DNA of 7,053 bases from Mycobacterium sp. (lineage in GTDB: Bacteria; Actinomycetota; Actinomycetes; Mycobacteriales; Mycobacteriaceae), in contig JAHFVB010000269.1 of assembly GCA_023264755.1 (NCBI GenBank), positions 1-7,053 on the forward strand, read 5' to 3'. The position numbers and the translations under genes are program-made. How positions within the stretch are numbered: position 1 is the stretch's first letter; each line of letters starts with the position of its first letter. Under the pieces are notes generated by a model. The model ran no database searches and was not told where the DNA came from. It was given only the letters and a program-made list of their open reading frames with translations. Shown piece by piece: positions 1 to 5,444 of this stretch.

Positions 1-63
1 CGTTGCCAAAGCACGTCGGCCGCCGGCAACCGGCCCTGCATATCCGAACTCGATTCATTTTCC

Positions 64-91
64 GAATCATGTTCACATCCGAATGTCATTC
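64..91. promoter_or_regulatory. Imperfect dyad, operator-like
   Basis: A 28-bp imperfect inverted repeat: the left arm GAATCATGTTC and right arm GAATGTCATTC flank a short centre, and 9 of 14 base pairs are symmetric, including the four outermost on each side. It lies in the most AT-rich stretch of the first kilobase and covers the candidate -35 hexamer of the operon. A dimeric repressor of the TetR or GntR type would be the usual reader of such a site, but no regulator gene is in the window. The symmetry is seen directly; the operator role is inferred. Confidence 0.4.
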
Positions 92-100
92 AGGTACGGT
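72..100 (+). promoter_or_regulatory. Candidate operon promoter
   Basis: TTCACA at 72-77 and TACGGT at 95-100 are separated by 17 bp. The second fits the mycobacterial -10 pattern TANNNT. Seven bases later, at 108, is a GTG codon, so initiation at the usual distance from the -10 box would give a transcript starting at or next to that codon, without a leader. The -35 element overlaps the 64-91 dyad. This is pattern recognition only; no start-site data are available. Confidence 0.4.
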
Positions 101-107
101 ATCGACC

Positions 108-185
108 GTGACCCAGATAACACTGCAGACGGTGCCGCCAACCGCCCCCGCACCTGCGGCAGCGCTCGTCGGAGGTGCGCGGTGA
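108..185 (+). CDS. Possible leaderless small ORF (25 aa)
   Basis: A GTG codon at 108 opens a 25-codon frame ending in TGA at 183-185. It starts VTQITLQTV and continues rich in Pro and Ala. There is no ribosome-binding site before it, but the GTG sits 7 nt after the TACGGT box, the geometry of a leaderless mycobacterial transcript. Its stop overlaps the GTG start of the nitrilase-like gene in the sequence GTGA, so its translation could couple to that gene. I do not recognise the peptide. It may act only as a translated leader, or may not be translated at all, since the downstream gene has its own good ribosome-binding site. Confidence 0.3.
   Translation: MTQITLQTVPPTAPAPAAALVGGAR
171..176 (+). 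promoter_or_regulatory. Ribosome-binding site GGAGGT
   Basis: GGAGGT lies 5 nt before GTG 182. It is the strongest Shine-Dalgarno sequence in the operon and decides the start of the nitrilase-like gene: the in-frame ATG at 83 is upstream and would add 33 residues with no resemblance to the family. Confidence 0.75.
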
Positions 186-1189
186 GCCGCCAGCTCGTCG
201 TCGCCGCCGTACAACCGGCGTTGACCTTGGAGTCCGTCGAAGGCAACCTCGCCCGCATCGAGGCCCTGATACGCGAGGCGGTCGCCACGCACAAGCCAGA
301 TGTCGTGACGGTTCCCGAAGCCTCGACCATGCCGAACGTGTACTCCACGCGACTGCGACACGCGGCACTACCGATCGACGGCACCGCGTCGCGGCTGTAC
401 CGAAATCTGGCCCTCGAATTGGGCGTCGTCGTCGGCGGCGGTTTCGTCGCCCGCCGCGGATCCCACGCGTACGGCACCTATGTGCTCGCCGAGCCGGACG
501 GCAGTGTGCACCTGCACGACAAGGACATCCCCACCATGTGGGAGCACAACTACTACACCGGCGGCGATGACGACGGCGCGACCGAGCTGACGAGCATCGG
601 ATCGGTTCCGGTCGGTGTGGCGAACGGCTGGGAATGGGCCCGGATGGGCACCGCACGCCGCCTGCGTGGGCGTGTGCAACTGCTGTTGGGCGGGATGTGC
701 TGGCCGTCCTACCCGCGCAATTGGCGCGGACCGCTGGGGCAGCTCGCCGAGCGTGAGCATGCACTACAACGCCAGCATGCACGGGAGCTGCCCCGCCAAG
801 TCGCCCGACTCCTCGGCGCCCCGGTCGTGCACTCCTCACACGTCGGTCCGATCACCTTCCAAACCCCCTGCGCGCCAATGGTTCCGTGGCGTACCGAGCT
901 GCTCGGTGAGACCCAGATCGTCGAACGCGACGGCACCATCCTCGCGCGGTTGACCGCCGAGGACGGCGAAGGGCACATCGCCGCAACCGTCACGCTGGAC
1001 GACCCACAGGCCGTCGATCCGCTGGCGCCGACGTTCTGGATCCCGCCCTTGAGCGTGACGACCCGCGCCGCGTGGACGGCGATGAACACCCATGGCGCAC
1101 TCAAGTACCGGGCCTTGCACGCATTGGGCCGCCACCCGTGGCAAACGCTGGCCGATGCGGACCTCCCCGACGAGATCAGGGCCGAGTGA
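182..1189 (+). CDS. Nitrilase-superfamily protein lacking the catalytic Cys
   Basis: A 335-residue protein of the carbon-nitrogen hydrolase (nitrilase) superfamily. These cytosolic enzymes cleave nitriles or amides with a Glu-Lys-Cys triad. It opens with the typical beta strand LVVAAVQPAL. The Glu is present in VTVPEAST (E46) and the Lys in HDKDIP (K114). The nucleophile elbow reads GVANGWEWAR, with Asn148-Gly149 where the superfamily has Cys before an aromatic residue and Glu. The nearest cysteine is C173 in GGMCWPSY, too far away to replace it. The rest appears full length, with an intact C-terminal core through DGTILAR. The start is GTG 182, set by GGAGGT and by where family similarity begins; its GTG overlaps the stop of a small upstream ORF. 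Eight bases separate it from the next gene. The fold assignment is firm. Activity is doubtful: it could be a decayed enzyme, or a subfamily that normally lacks Cys. The substrate cannot be predicted. Confidence 0.8.
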   Translation: MSRQLVVAAVQPALTLESVEGNLARIEALIREAVATHKPDVVTVPEASTMPNVYSTRLRHAALPIDGTASRLYRNLALELGVVVGGGFVARRGSHAYGTYVLAEPDGSVHLHDKDIPTMWEHNYYTGGDDDGATELTSIGSVPVGVANGWEWARMGTARRLRGRVQLLLGGMCWPSYPRNWRGPLGQLAEREHALQRQHARELPRQVARLLGAPVVHSSHVGPITFQTPCAPMVPWRTELLGETQIVERDGTILARLTAEDGEGHIAATVTLDDPQAVDPLAPTFWIPPLSVTTRAAWTAMNTHGALKYRALHALGRHPWQTLADADLPDEIRAE

Positions 1190-1197
1190 AGGAATCC

Positions 1198-1623
1198 ATG
1201 ACCAGCACGTCGACGTCTTCGCAAGCGGATCGCGACGCCGCCGCCGACCTCGGCCGGGCACATCACGACACCCGGTTGAGCACGACAACCTCGATCGAAC
1301 AAGCCATCGACCGAGTCAACTCAGGGTCGAAACCGTTGGCGAGCTACGTATTCTCACGATCACGGGCGCTGGCCGAGCGTGTCATCCGGGAGATTCCCGC
1401 CGGCGCAACGGTCGTCAACCACGCGATCATGCACTATCTGGTTCCACAACTGCCGTTCGGTGGTGTCGGCACCAGCGGTATGGGGTCCTATCACGGCTTC
1501 TGGGGATCCGAGGCGTTCAGCCACCGCAAGTCGGTTCTGCACCGTACGGCCCGGCCGGACCCCTCGATCATCTATCCGCCGTACACCGCCGAGAAGCGAC
1601 GACTCCAGCGCAAGCTGCTGTGA
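1198..1623 (+). pseudogene. Aldehyde dehydrogenase remnant, C-terminal part only
   Basis: A 141-residue frame from ATG 1198, with GAAGGA 4 nt upstream. From about residue 28 it matches the C-terminal end of class-3-like aldehyde dehydrogenases: TSIEQAIDRVN, KPLASYVFSR, the oligomerisation/substrate region HAIMHYLVPQLPFGGVGTSG, then YHGFWGSEAFSHRK and the tail YPPYTAEKRR. Intact members are about 430-500 residues, so roughly 300 are missing, including the NAD-binding Rossmann domain, the general-base Glu and the nucleophilic Cys. The first 20 or so residues (MTSTSTSSQADRD...) look like a native N-terminus, which suggests an in-frame internal deletion joining start to tail near residues 22-28. 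It cannot be a working dehydrogenase. The ribosome-binding site, frame and 7-nt spacing to the next gene are intact, so a short protein may still be made. Confidence 0.8.
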
Positions 1624-1630
1624 GGCTGCG

Positions 1631-1834
1631 ATGACCAGAACACCGGTCGTAGCCGCCGTCATGCTGCGAGCCGGCGCGCGGACGACGACCGAAGAGCTGC
1701 GCGACCACGTTCGCGAACGCCTCGCGGCCTACCAGCACCCCCGGCAGGTGTGGATCGTCGACGCGCTGCCCAAAGGACCGACCGGCAAGATCCTGCGCCG
1801 CGAGGTCATGCCACCACGAAAGGAACCCGCGTGA
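1631..1834 (+). pseudogene. Acyl-CoA synthetase (AMP ligase) remnant, C-terminal subdomain
   Basis: A 67-residue frame from ATG 1631, with GAGG 5 nt before it. The sequence VVAAVMLRAGA, EELRDHVRERLAAYQHPRQV and VDALPKGPTGKILRRE is the C-terminal mobile subdomain of ANL-family adenylate-forming enzymes (AMP-binding_C). It includes the conserved PTGK lysine (K53), which helps adenylate formation and is the usual regulatory acetylation site. Intact enzymes have about 500 residues; the large N-terminal domain with the ATP P-loop and acyl pocket is absent and is not found in any frame nearby. It therefore cannot activate an acid by itself. It might act in trans with another ligase, but a deletion remnant is the simpler reading. 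Its TGA overlaps the GTG of the next gene (GTGA), as in an intact operon. Confidence 0.78.
1819..1824 (+). promoter_or_regulatory. Ribosome-binding site AAAGGA
   Basis: AAAGGA lies 6 nt before GTG 1831, inside the last codons of the ligase remnant. It supports GTG 1831 as the start of the FAD oxidoreductase rather than any in-frame codon further upstream, where the frame would run across the ligase sequence. Confidence 0.65.
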
Positions 1835-3156
1835 CCGAGAAACTGGACACCGACTACCTCATCCTGGGCGCGGGCGCCGCGAGCATGGCGTTCGCCGACG
1901 TGATCCTCCAGGAGGACGCTTCGGCACGAATCGTCCTGGTGGACAAGCGTGCCGCCCCGGGGGGCCATTGGAATGATGCGTATTCCTTTGTCACACTGCA
2001 CCAACCGGCGATCTTCTACGGCCTGAACTCCACCCCGCTGGGCTCCGATGCCACCGACCTCGTCTCCGCTCCCGAGATCGTGACCTACTTCCAGCAGGCG
2101 ATGCGCCGGTTCCTGGCCACCGGACGCGTGCGCTTCCTGTCGATGTGCGAACACCTCGGCGACGGCCGGGTGGTCTCGATCGTCGATCCAGGAGTCGACT
2201 ACGAGGTGGTGGCGCATCGGCGCGTCATCGACGGCACTTACATGGAATCCCGGATCCCGGCCCTGCATCCGCCGAGCTACGCCGTCGAAGACGGTGTCGA
2301 ACTCATACCGCCCAACGGACTGACCAGGATTCGCCAGCCCTACGAGGAGTACGTCATCGTCGGTGCCGGTAAGACCGCCATCGACGTGGTGCTGTTCCTG
2401 ATGGACAACGGGGTGTCGGCGCAACGCATCACCTGGATCACTCCGAACGATTCCTGGCTGTGGGAACGGTCGACGGTGCAGGCCGGCGTCGGGATGCGGA
2501 CGGTGCGAACGATGGTCGACACCATCATCGACACACCCGATACCGACAGCGTGTTCCTCGACCTCGAGCGCAAAGGCATCGTCAGCCGGATCGACCCCAC
2601 CCGGATGCCGACCAAGTGGCGATGTGCCACCGTCGATCGCGCCGAACTGGCCAAGCTCCGGCTGGTCGAGAAGGTCGTGCGGCTCGGTCGGGTGCAGAAG
2701 GTCCACACCCGGCGAATCGAACTCGACTCCGGCGTGGTGGAGATCTCCGCGCGCAGCCTCGTCGTCGACTGCACGGCCAACGGCTTGACGGGTCGACCAC
2801 CGACGCCGATTTACGGTACCGACTCGGTGCGGCTGCAACCAATCTTCATGTGCCAGCAGACCTTCAGTGCCGCCGCACTGGCGCGCATCGAGTTGCTGCA
2901 GATGGACGACACCCGACGCAACCGCCTCGTCGCACCAGTGCCGCACCCGGAATCAAAAGACGACCTCGGCTTGGCCCTGCCGCTGAGCATTCGGAACATC
3001 CTGCGGGTCAACGCCGTGCTGCCGACGTGGTTGCGGGGTAGTCGTCTCTTCGTCGGCCACCACGAGACGCTGCGCACCTATCTGTCGGAGTCCACCAGGC
3101 TGGCGCTGAAGATGCGGCACCGAACCCCGGCCCTGCGTGCCGGTTACCGCGCCTAA
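1831..3156 (+). CDS. FAD/NAD(P)-binding oxidoreductase, monooxygenase-like
   Basis: A 441-residue predicted cytosolic flavoprotein. The N-terminal FAD-binding Rossmann motif is DYLILGAGAASMAF (residues 8-21), followed by an acidic strand end VLVDKR and GGHWNDAY (44-51), which places the flavin. A second dinucleotide motif YVIVGAGKTAID (174-185) fits NAD(P)H binding, and VVDCTANGL (311-319) is the returning FAD segment. This two-domain plan is shared by flavin-containing monooxygenases and related reductases; the class-B fingerprint FxGxxxHxxxW is not evident, so the reaction is unassigned. The start is GTG 1831, overlapping the upstream TGA and set by AAAGGA. Family members as I remember them carry about a dozen more residues between PLGSD and APEIVTYF, so a small in-frame loss near residue 75 is possible. 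It is the most complete enzyme of the operon, and its last gene. Confidence 0.75.
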   Translation: MTEKLDTDYLILGAGAASMAFADVILQEDASARIVLVDKRAAPGGHWNDAYSFVTLHQPAIFYGLNSTPLGSDATDLVSAPEIVTYFQQAMRRFLATGRVRFLSMCEHLGDGRVVSIVDPGVDYEVVAHRRVIDGTYMESRIPALHPPSYAVEDGVELIPPNGLTRIRQPYEEYVIVGAGKTAIDVVLFLMDNGVSAQRITWITPNDSWLWERSTVQAGVGMRTVRTMVDTIIDTPDTDSVFLDLERKGIVSRIDPTRMPTKWRCATVDRAELAKLRLVEKVVRLGRVQKVHTRRIELDSGVVEISARSLVVDCTANGLTGRPPTPIYGTDSVRLQPIFMCQQTFSAAALARIELLQMDDTRRNRLVAPVPHPESKDDLGLALPLSIRNILRVNAVLPTWLRGSRLFVGHHETLRTYLSESTRLALKMRHRTPALRAGYRA

Positions 3157-3270
3157 GTCCGTATGGTCCGGGGCTGCCGCCGCAGCTACGGTTGAGCCGG
3201 CGACGACCCTGGTCAGAACTGCTGATCCACGGACGACGAAACCTCGCCCAACTCACCCGAAGGACCGAGG
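3157..3270. other. Convergent intergenic gap
   Basis: These 114 bp separate the ends of the FAD oxidoreductase gene and mshB, which face each other. Apart from the weak hairpin at 3159-3191 I see no gene, repeat or clear U-tract terminator. Both transcripts must stop in or beyond this gap, or run into each other. Confidence 0.6.
3159..3191. terminator. Weak terminator-like hairpin
   Basis: The inner stem GCTGC (3173-3177) pairs with GCAGC (3182-3186) around loop CGCC. The outer arms CCGTA (3159-3163) and TACGG (3187-3191) can also pair, leaving an 8-nt bulge on the left. No U-run follows on either strand, which is common in mycobacteria but makes the call weak. It begins 2 bp after the TAA of the FAD oxidoreductase gene, a reasonable place for its 3' end. 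Confidence 0.3.
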
Positions 3271-4152
3271 CTATCCGAGCTTCACGCCGGCGAGCAGGTC
3301 GGTCTCCCAGCCCCGCTCGTCACGGGCTCCGGCCGTGCCCGCTACGAGCACGTAGTGTTCGCAGTCCACGATCGGCAGCGCGAGCTCGTTCGACAGCGCA
3401 CAGGCGCGACCACTCGATTCCACGCTGACCTGTGTGGCGTGCGCCCGCAGCGCGGCGACCTTCGCCTCGTGTTGTTCCGGCGCTTCGATGACGGCGTCGA
3501 TCTGGTCGTCGGAGAAGGCGAACTCGAAGTCGTCGGGATCGGCCCAGCACCAGTTGGGCGGCAAGGCCAACTCCGTGAGCGCGCCGATGCCGTCGGCCAG
3601 CGCGGTGCGCGCCATGACGGTCCAGTAGAACTTCGGCACCGACCACGGAACGCCCGGATGCTCGGAAACGCCGGCGGCGGCGACGGCCGCGGTGGTGACC
3701 CGGTGCGTCTGAATGTGGTCCGGGTGGCCGTAGCCCCCGTTGGGGTCGTAGCTGACGACGACGTGCGGGCGCAGTTCGCGGATGATCGCGACGAGGGCGC
3801 CCACCGCCTCGTCGGGATCCGCGTCGACGAAGCGCCGGGGATGGCGTCCCGGCTCACCGGCCATGCCCGAGTCCCGCCAGCGGCCCGCGCCGCCGAGGTA
3901 GTTCGGTTCGCCGACGCCTAGTGCGTTCAGCGCCGCCGACAGTTCGAGGATGCGATAGCCCCCCAACTGGTCGGCGTCGGCGACGGCCAGCTGAGCCCAC
4001 CGCTCGCCGATCACCTCCCCTTCCTCGCCGAGCGTGCAGGTGACGACGTGCACGCTCGCACCGCGCGAGGCGTAGTGCGCGATCGTGGCCCCGGTGGTGA
4101 GTGACTCGTCGTCGGGATGGGCGTGCACGAACAGCAGGCGTGGAATGTCCAT
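3271..4152 (-). CDS. Mycothiol deacetylase MshB (GlcNAc-Ins deacetylase)
   Basis: A 293-residue zinc enzyme of the PIG-L/LmbE family. MshB removes the acetyl group from GlcNAc-inositol to give GlcN-inositol, the second enzymatic deprotection step of mycothiol synthesis, in the cytosol. The N-terminal [12 protein letters not shown] gives H12 and D15 as zinc ligands and D14 as general base. YGHPDH supplies Y141, H143, D145 and the third zinc ligand H146. These correspond to H13, D15, D16, Y142, H144, D146 and H147 of the M. tuberculosis enzyme, shifted by one. Length is close to the 303 residues of that enzyme, and nothing is missing. ATG at 4152 is chosen because homology starts there and the frame closes just upstream. 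There is no clear ribosome-binding site, but TATCTT lies 6 nt before ATG, so the mRNA may be leaderless. It diverges from the ClC gene across 22 bp. Confidence 0.93.
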   Translation of the reverse strand: MDIPRLLFVHAHPDDESLTTGATIAHYASRGASVHVVTCTLGEEGEVIGERWAQLAVADADQLGGYRILELSAALNALGVGEPNYLGGAGRWRDSGMAGEPGRHPRRFVDADPDEAVGALVAIIRELRPHVVVSYDPNGGYGHPDHIQTHRVTTAAVAAAGVSEHPGVPWSVPKFYWTVMARTALADGIGALTELALPPNWCWADPDDFEFAFSDDQIDAVIEAPEQHEAKVAALRAHATQVSVESSGRACALSNELALPIVDCEHYVLVAGTAGARDERGWETDLLAGVKLG

Positions 4153-4158
4153 TGGCTC

Positions 4159-4168
4159 AAGATAGATT
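4159..4168. promoter_or_regulatory. Overlapping divergent -10 boxes, mshB and ClC gene
   Basis: On the minus strand TATCTT (plus-strand 4159-4164) is followed by 6 nt and then ATG of mshB. On the plus strand TAGATT (4163-4168) is followed by 6 nt and then GTG 4175 of the ClC gene. Both fit TANNNT and share two base pairs (TA at 4163-4164). Neither gene has a Shine-Dalgarno sequence, and neither box has a good -35 element at 17 bp. Together this points to two leaderless, mutually exclusive promoters in the 22-bp gap. Inferred from sequence alone. Confidence 0.5.
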
Positions 4169-4174
4169 CACCGG

Positions 4175-5413
4175 GTGGCCCGGCGCACCGTTGAGTATGC
4201 ATGCGGCGTGGTGCTGGTCGGGTTGCTCGCCGGGGTCGCGGGCGCGGCCACGACGGTGTTGCTGCACTTCGTCGAGCACCTGACCTATCACTATTCGTTC
4301 GGCACGCTGCTCAGCGGGGTGGGCGGTAGCAGTCCGGTCCGGCGGGCGCTCGGTCCGATGATCGGTGGGGCGTTGGCCGGCTTCGGCTGGTGGCTGCTCC
4401 GGCGCCGCGGCGACGTTCCGTCACTCACCACGACGATCGAAGAATGCCGTCCGATCCCCCGGTGGCGGATGTCCTTCGATGCCGGACTCCAAGTCCTGCT
4501 GGTCGGGTCGGGCGCCTCCCTGGGACGCGAGGGCGCCCCCCGGCAGCTGGCGGCCGCCCTCGGTGACCTGGGCACGTCGCGGTGGGCGCTGACGCCCCGC
4601 GATCGACAAATCCTGCTGGCCTGTGCCGCGGGGGCTGGACTCGGCGCCGTCTACAGCGTGCCGCTGGGCGGTGCGCTGTTCGCCGCTCGGATAGTGCTGC
4701 GTTCGTGGCATCCGCGCGTGGTCGGAACGGCGCTCATCACCTCGAGCCTCGCGGTGGCAGTGTCGGCGCCGGTCACCCATCTGACCCATCCCATCGAATG
4801 GCCGAACGCCTCGCTGTCGTATTTCTTCCTCGCGTTGGCCGTCGTCGTCGCACCGCTGTCGGTGGCCGTCGGATTCGGGTTCGACAAGCTGATGAAGCTG
4901 GCCCGGCCGACCCCTCAGTTCTGCTCGTGGACGCTGATCCCGACGATCGCGGTCGCGGGGCTGGCCACCGGCATCGCGTCGATCTGGTGGCCGGAGCTAC
5001 CGGGCAACGGTCGCAGCATCCTGACGGTCAGCGTCGATGCCGGCCTGACGTTGGGCGGTGCGGCGGTCATCCTCCTGCTCAAACCGTTGCTGACGGCATT
5101 GTTCCTGCGCGCGGGGGCGGTGGGCGGCATGATCACGCCCGCGCTCGCCACCGGCGCAGCGGCGGGTTCGGTGGCCACGCTGGCACTCAATCAGTTCGTC
5201 GGCACCGACATCGGCGTGGCCGCGGCCTCCTTGACGTGTGCCGCGGGCGTACTGGCGATCACGCAGCGCGCGCCGGCGTTCGCCGGGCTGTTCGTATGGG
5301 AGTTGGCGCGGCCGCCGTACTGGCTGTTGGTGGTCTTTCTGGTGGCCGCCTTCGCCGCCCACGGACTCCGCCTGCTCAGCGAGCGGCGCGCCGCCACCGC
5401 CTCCGCCGAATGA
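4175..5413 (+). CDS. ClC-family chloride channel/transporter
   Basis: A 412-residue integral membrane protein with about ten hydrophobic segments and no C-terminal CBS domains. Signature segments appear in order. GSGASLGREGAPRQ (111-124) holds the gating glutamate E119. The helix VYSVPLGGALFAARIVL follows (159-175), then GGMITPAL (317-324), equivalent to the GxFxP anion-binding loop, and APAFAGLFVWE late in the protein. The first anion loop, GSGIP in the classic ClC proteins, is not recognisable (VPSL at 81-84). Where the E. coli antiporter has the internal proton glutamate (EE at 202-203), this protein has Arg172-Ile173. It probably moves chloride or a similar anion across the cytoplasmic membrane; channel or exchanger is undecided. 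The start GTG 4175 gives a short N-terminus directly before the first helix. Transcription is divergent from mshB and convergent with lpqW. Confidence 0.85.
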   Translation: MARRTVEYACGVVLVGLLAGVAGAATTVLLHFVEHLTYHYSFGTLLSGVGGSSPVRRALGPMIGGALAGFGWWLLRRRGDVPSLTTTIEECRPIPRWRMSFDAGLQVLLVGSGASLGREGAPRQLAAALGDLGTSRWALTPRDRQILLACAAGAGLGAVYSVPLGGALFAARIVLRSWHPRVVGTALITSSLAVAVSAPVTHLTHPIEWPNASLSYFFLALAVVVAPLSVAVGFGFDKLMKLARPTPQFCSWTLIPTIAVAGLATGIASIWWPELPGNGRSILTVSVDAGLTLGGAAVILLLKPLLTALFLRAGAVGGMITPALATGAAAGSVATLALNQFVGTDIGVAAASLTCAAGVLAITQRAPAFAGLFVWELARPPYWLLVVFLVAAFAAHGLRLLSERRAATASAE

Positions 5414-5444
5414 ATGCGCACGAGCAGAACCCGTACTAGCGCCG
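5414..5444. other. Short convergent gap, no terminator seen
   Basis: Only 31 bp separate the stop codons of the ClC gene and lpqW. I see no stable hairpin or U-tract, so the two transcripts probably overlap at their 3' ends. Confidence 0.5.

Noticed and set aside
83..181. Longer nitrilase start at ATG 83
   Set aside because: The 33 extra residues are Arg-rich and unlike the family, the ATG lies inside the dyad/promoter region, and GTG 182 has a strong GGAGGT at 5 nt.
1190..1830. Insertion sequence or transposase as the cause of the gene remnants
   Set aside because: No transposase-like frame, terminal inverted repeats or target duplications are visible between or within the remnants.
1729..2946. 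405-codon open frame on the minus strand
   Set aside because: It is antisense to the FAD oxidoreductase, has His/Asp/Arg-rich composition typical of a high-GC shadow, and shows no family motif.
3271..3300. Shared bidirectional terminator at the mshB 3' end
   Set aside because: No stable inverted repeat was found next to the mshB stop; the only hairpin nearby is about 80 bp away beside the FAD gene.
4582..5439. 285-codon plus-strand frame overlapping the ClC gene
   Set aside because: Arg/Gly-rich out-of-frame reading of the ClC gene with no recognisable domain; the ClC frame carries clear motifs.
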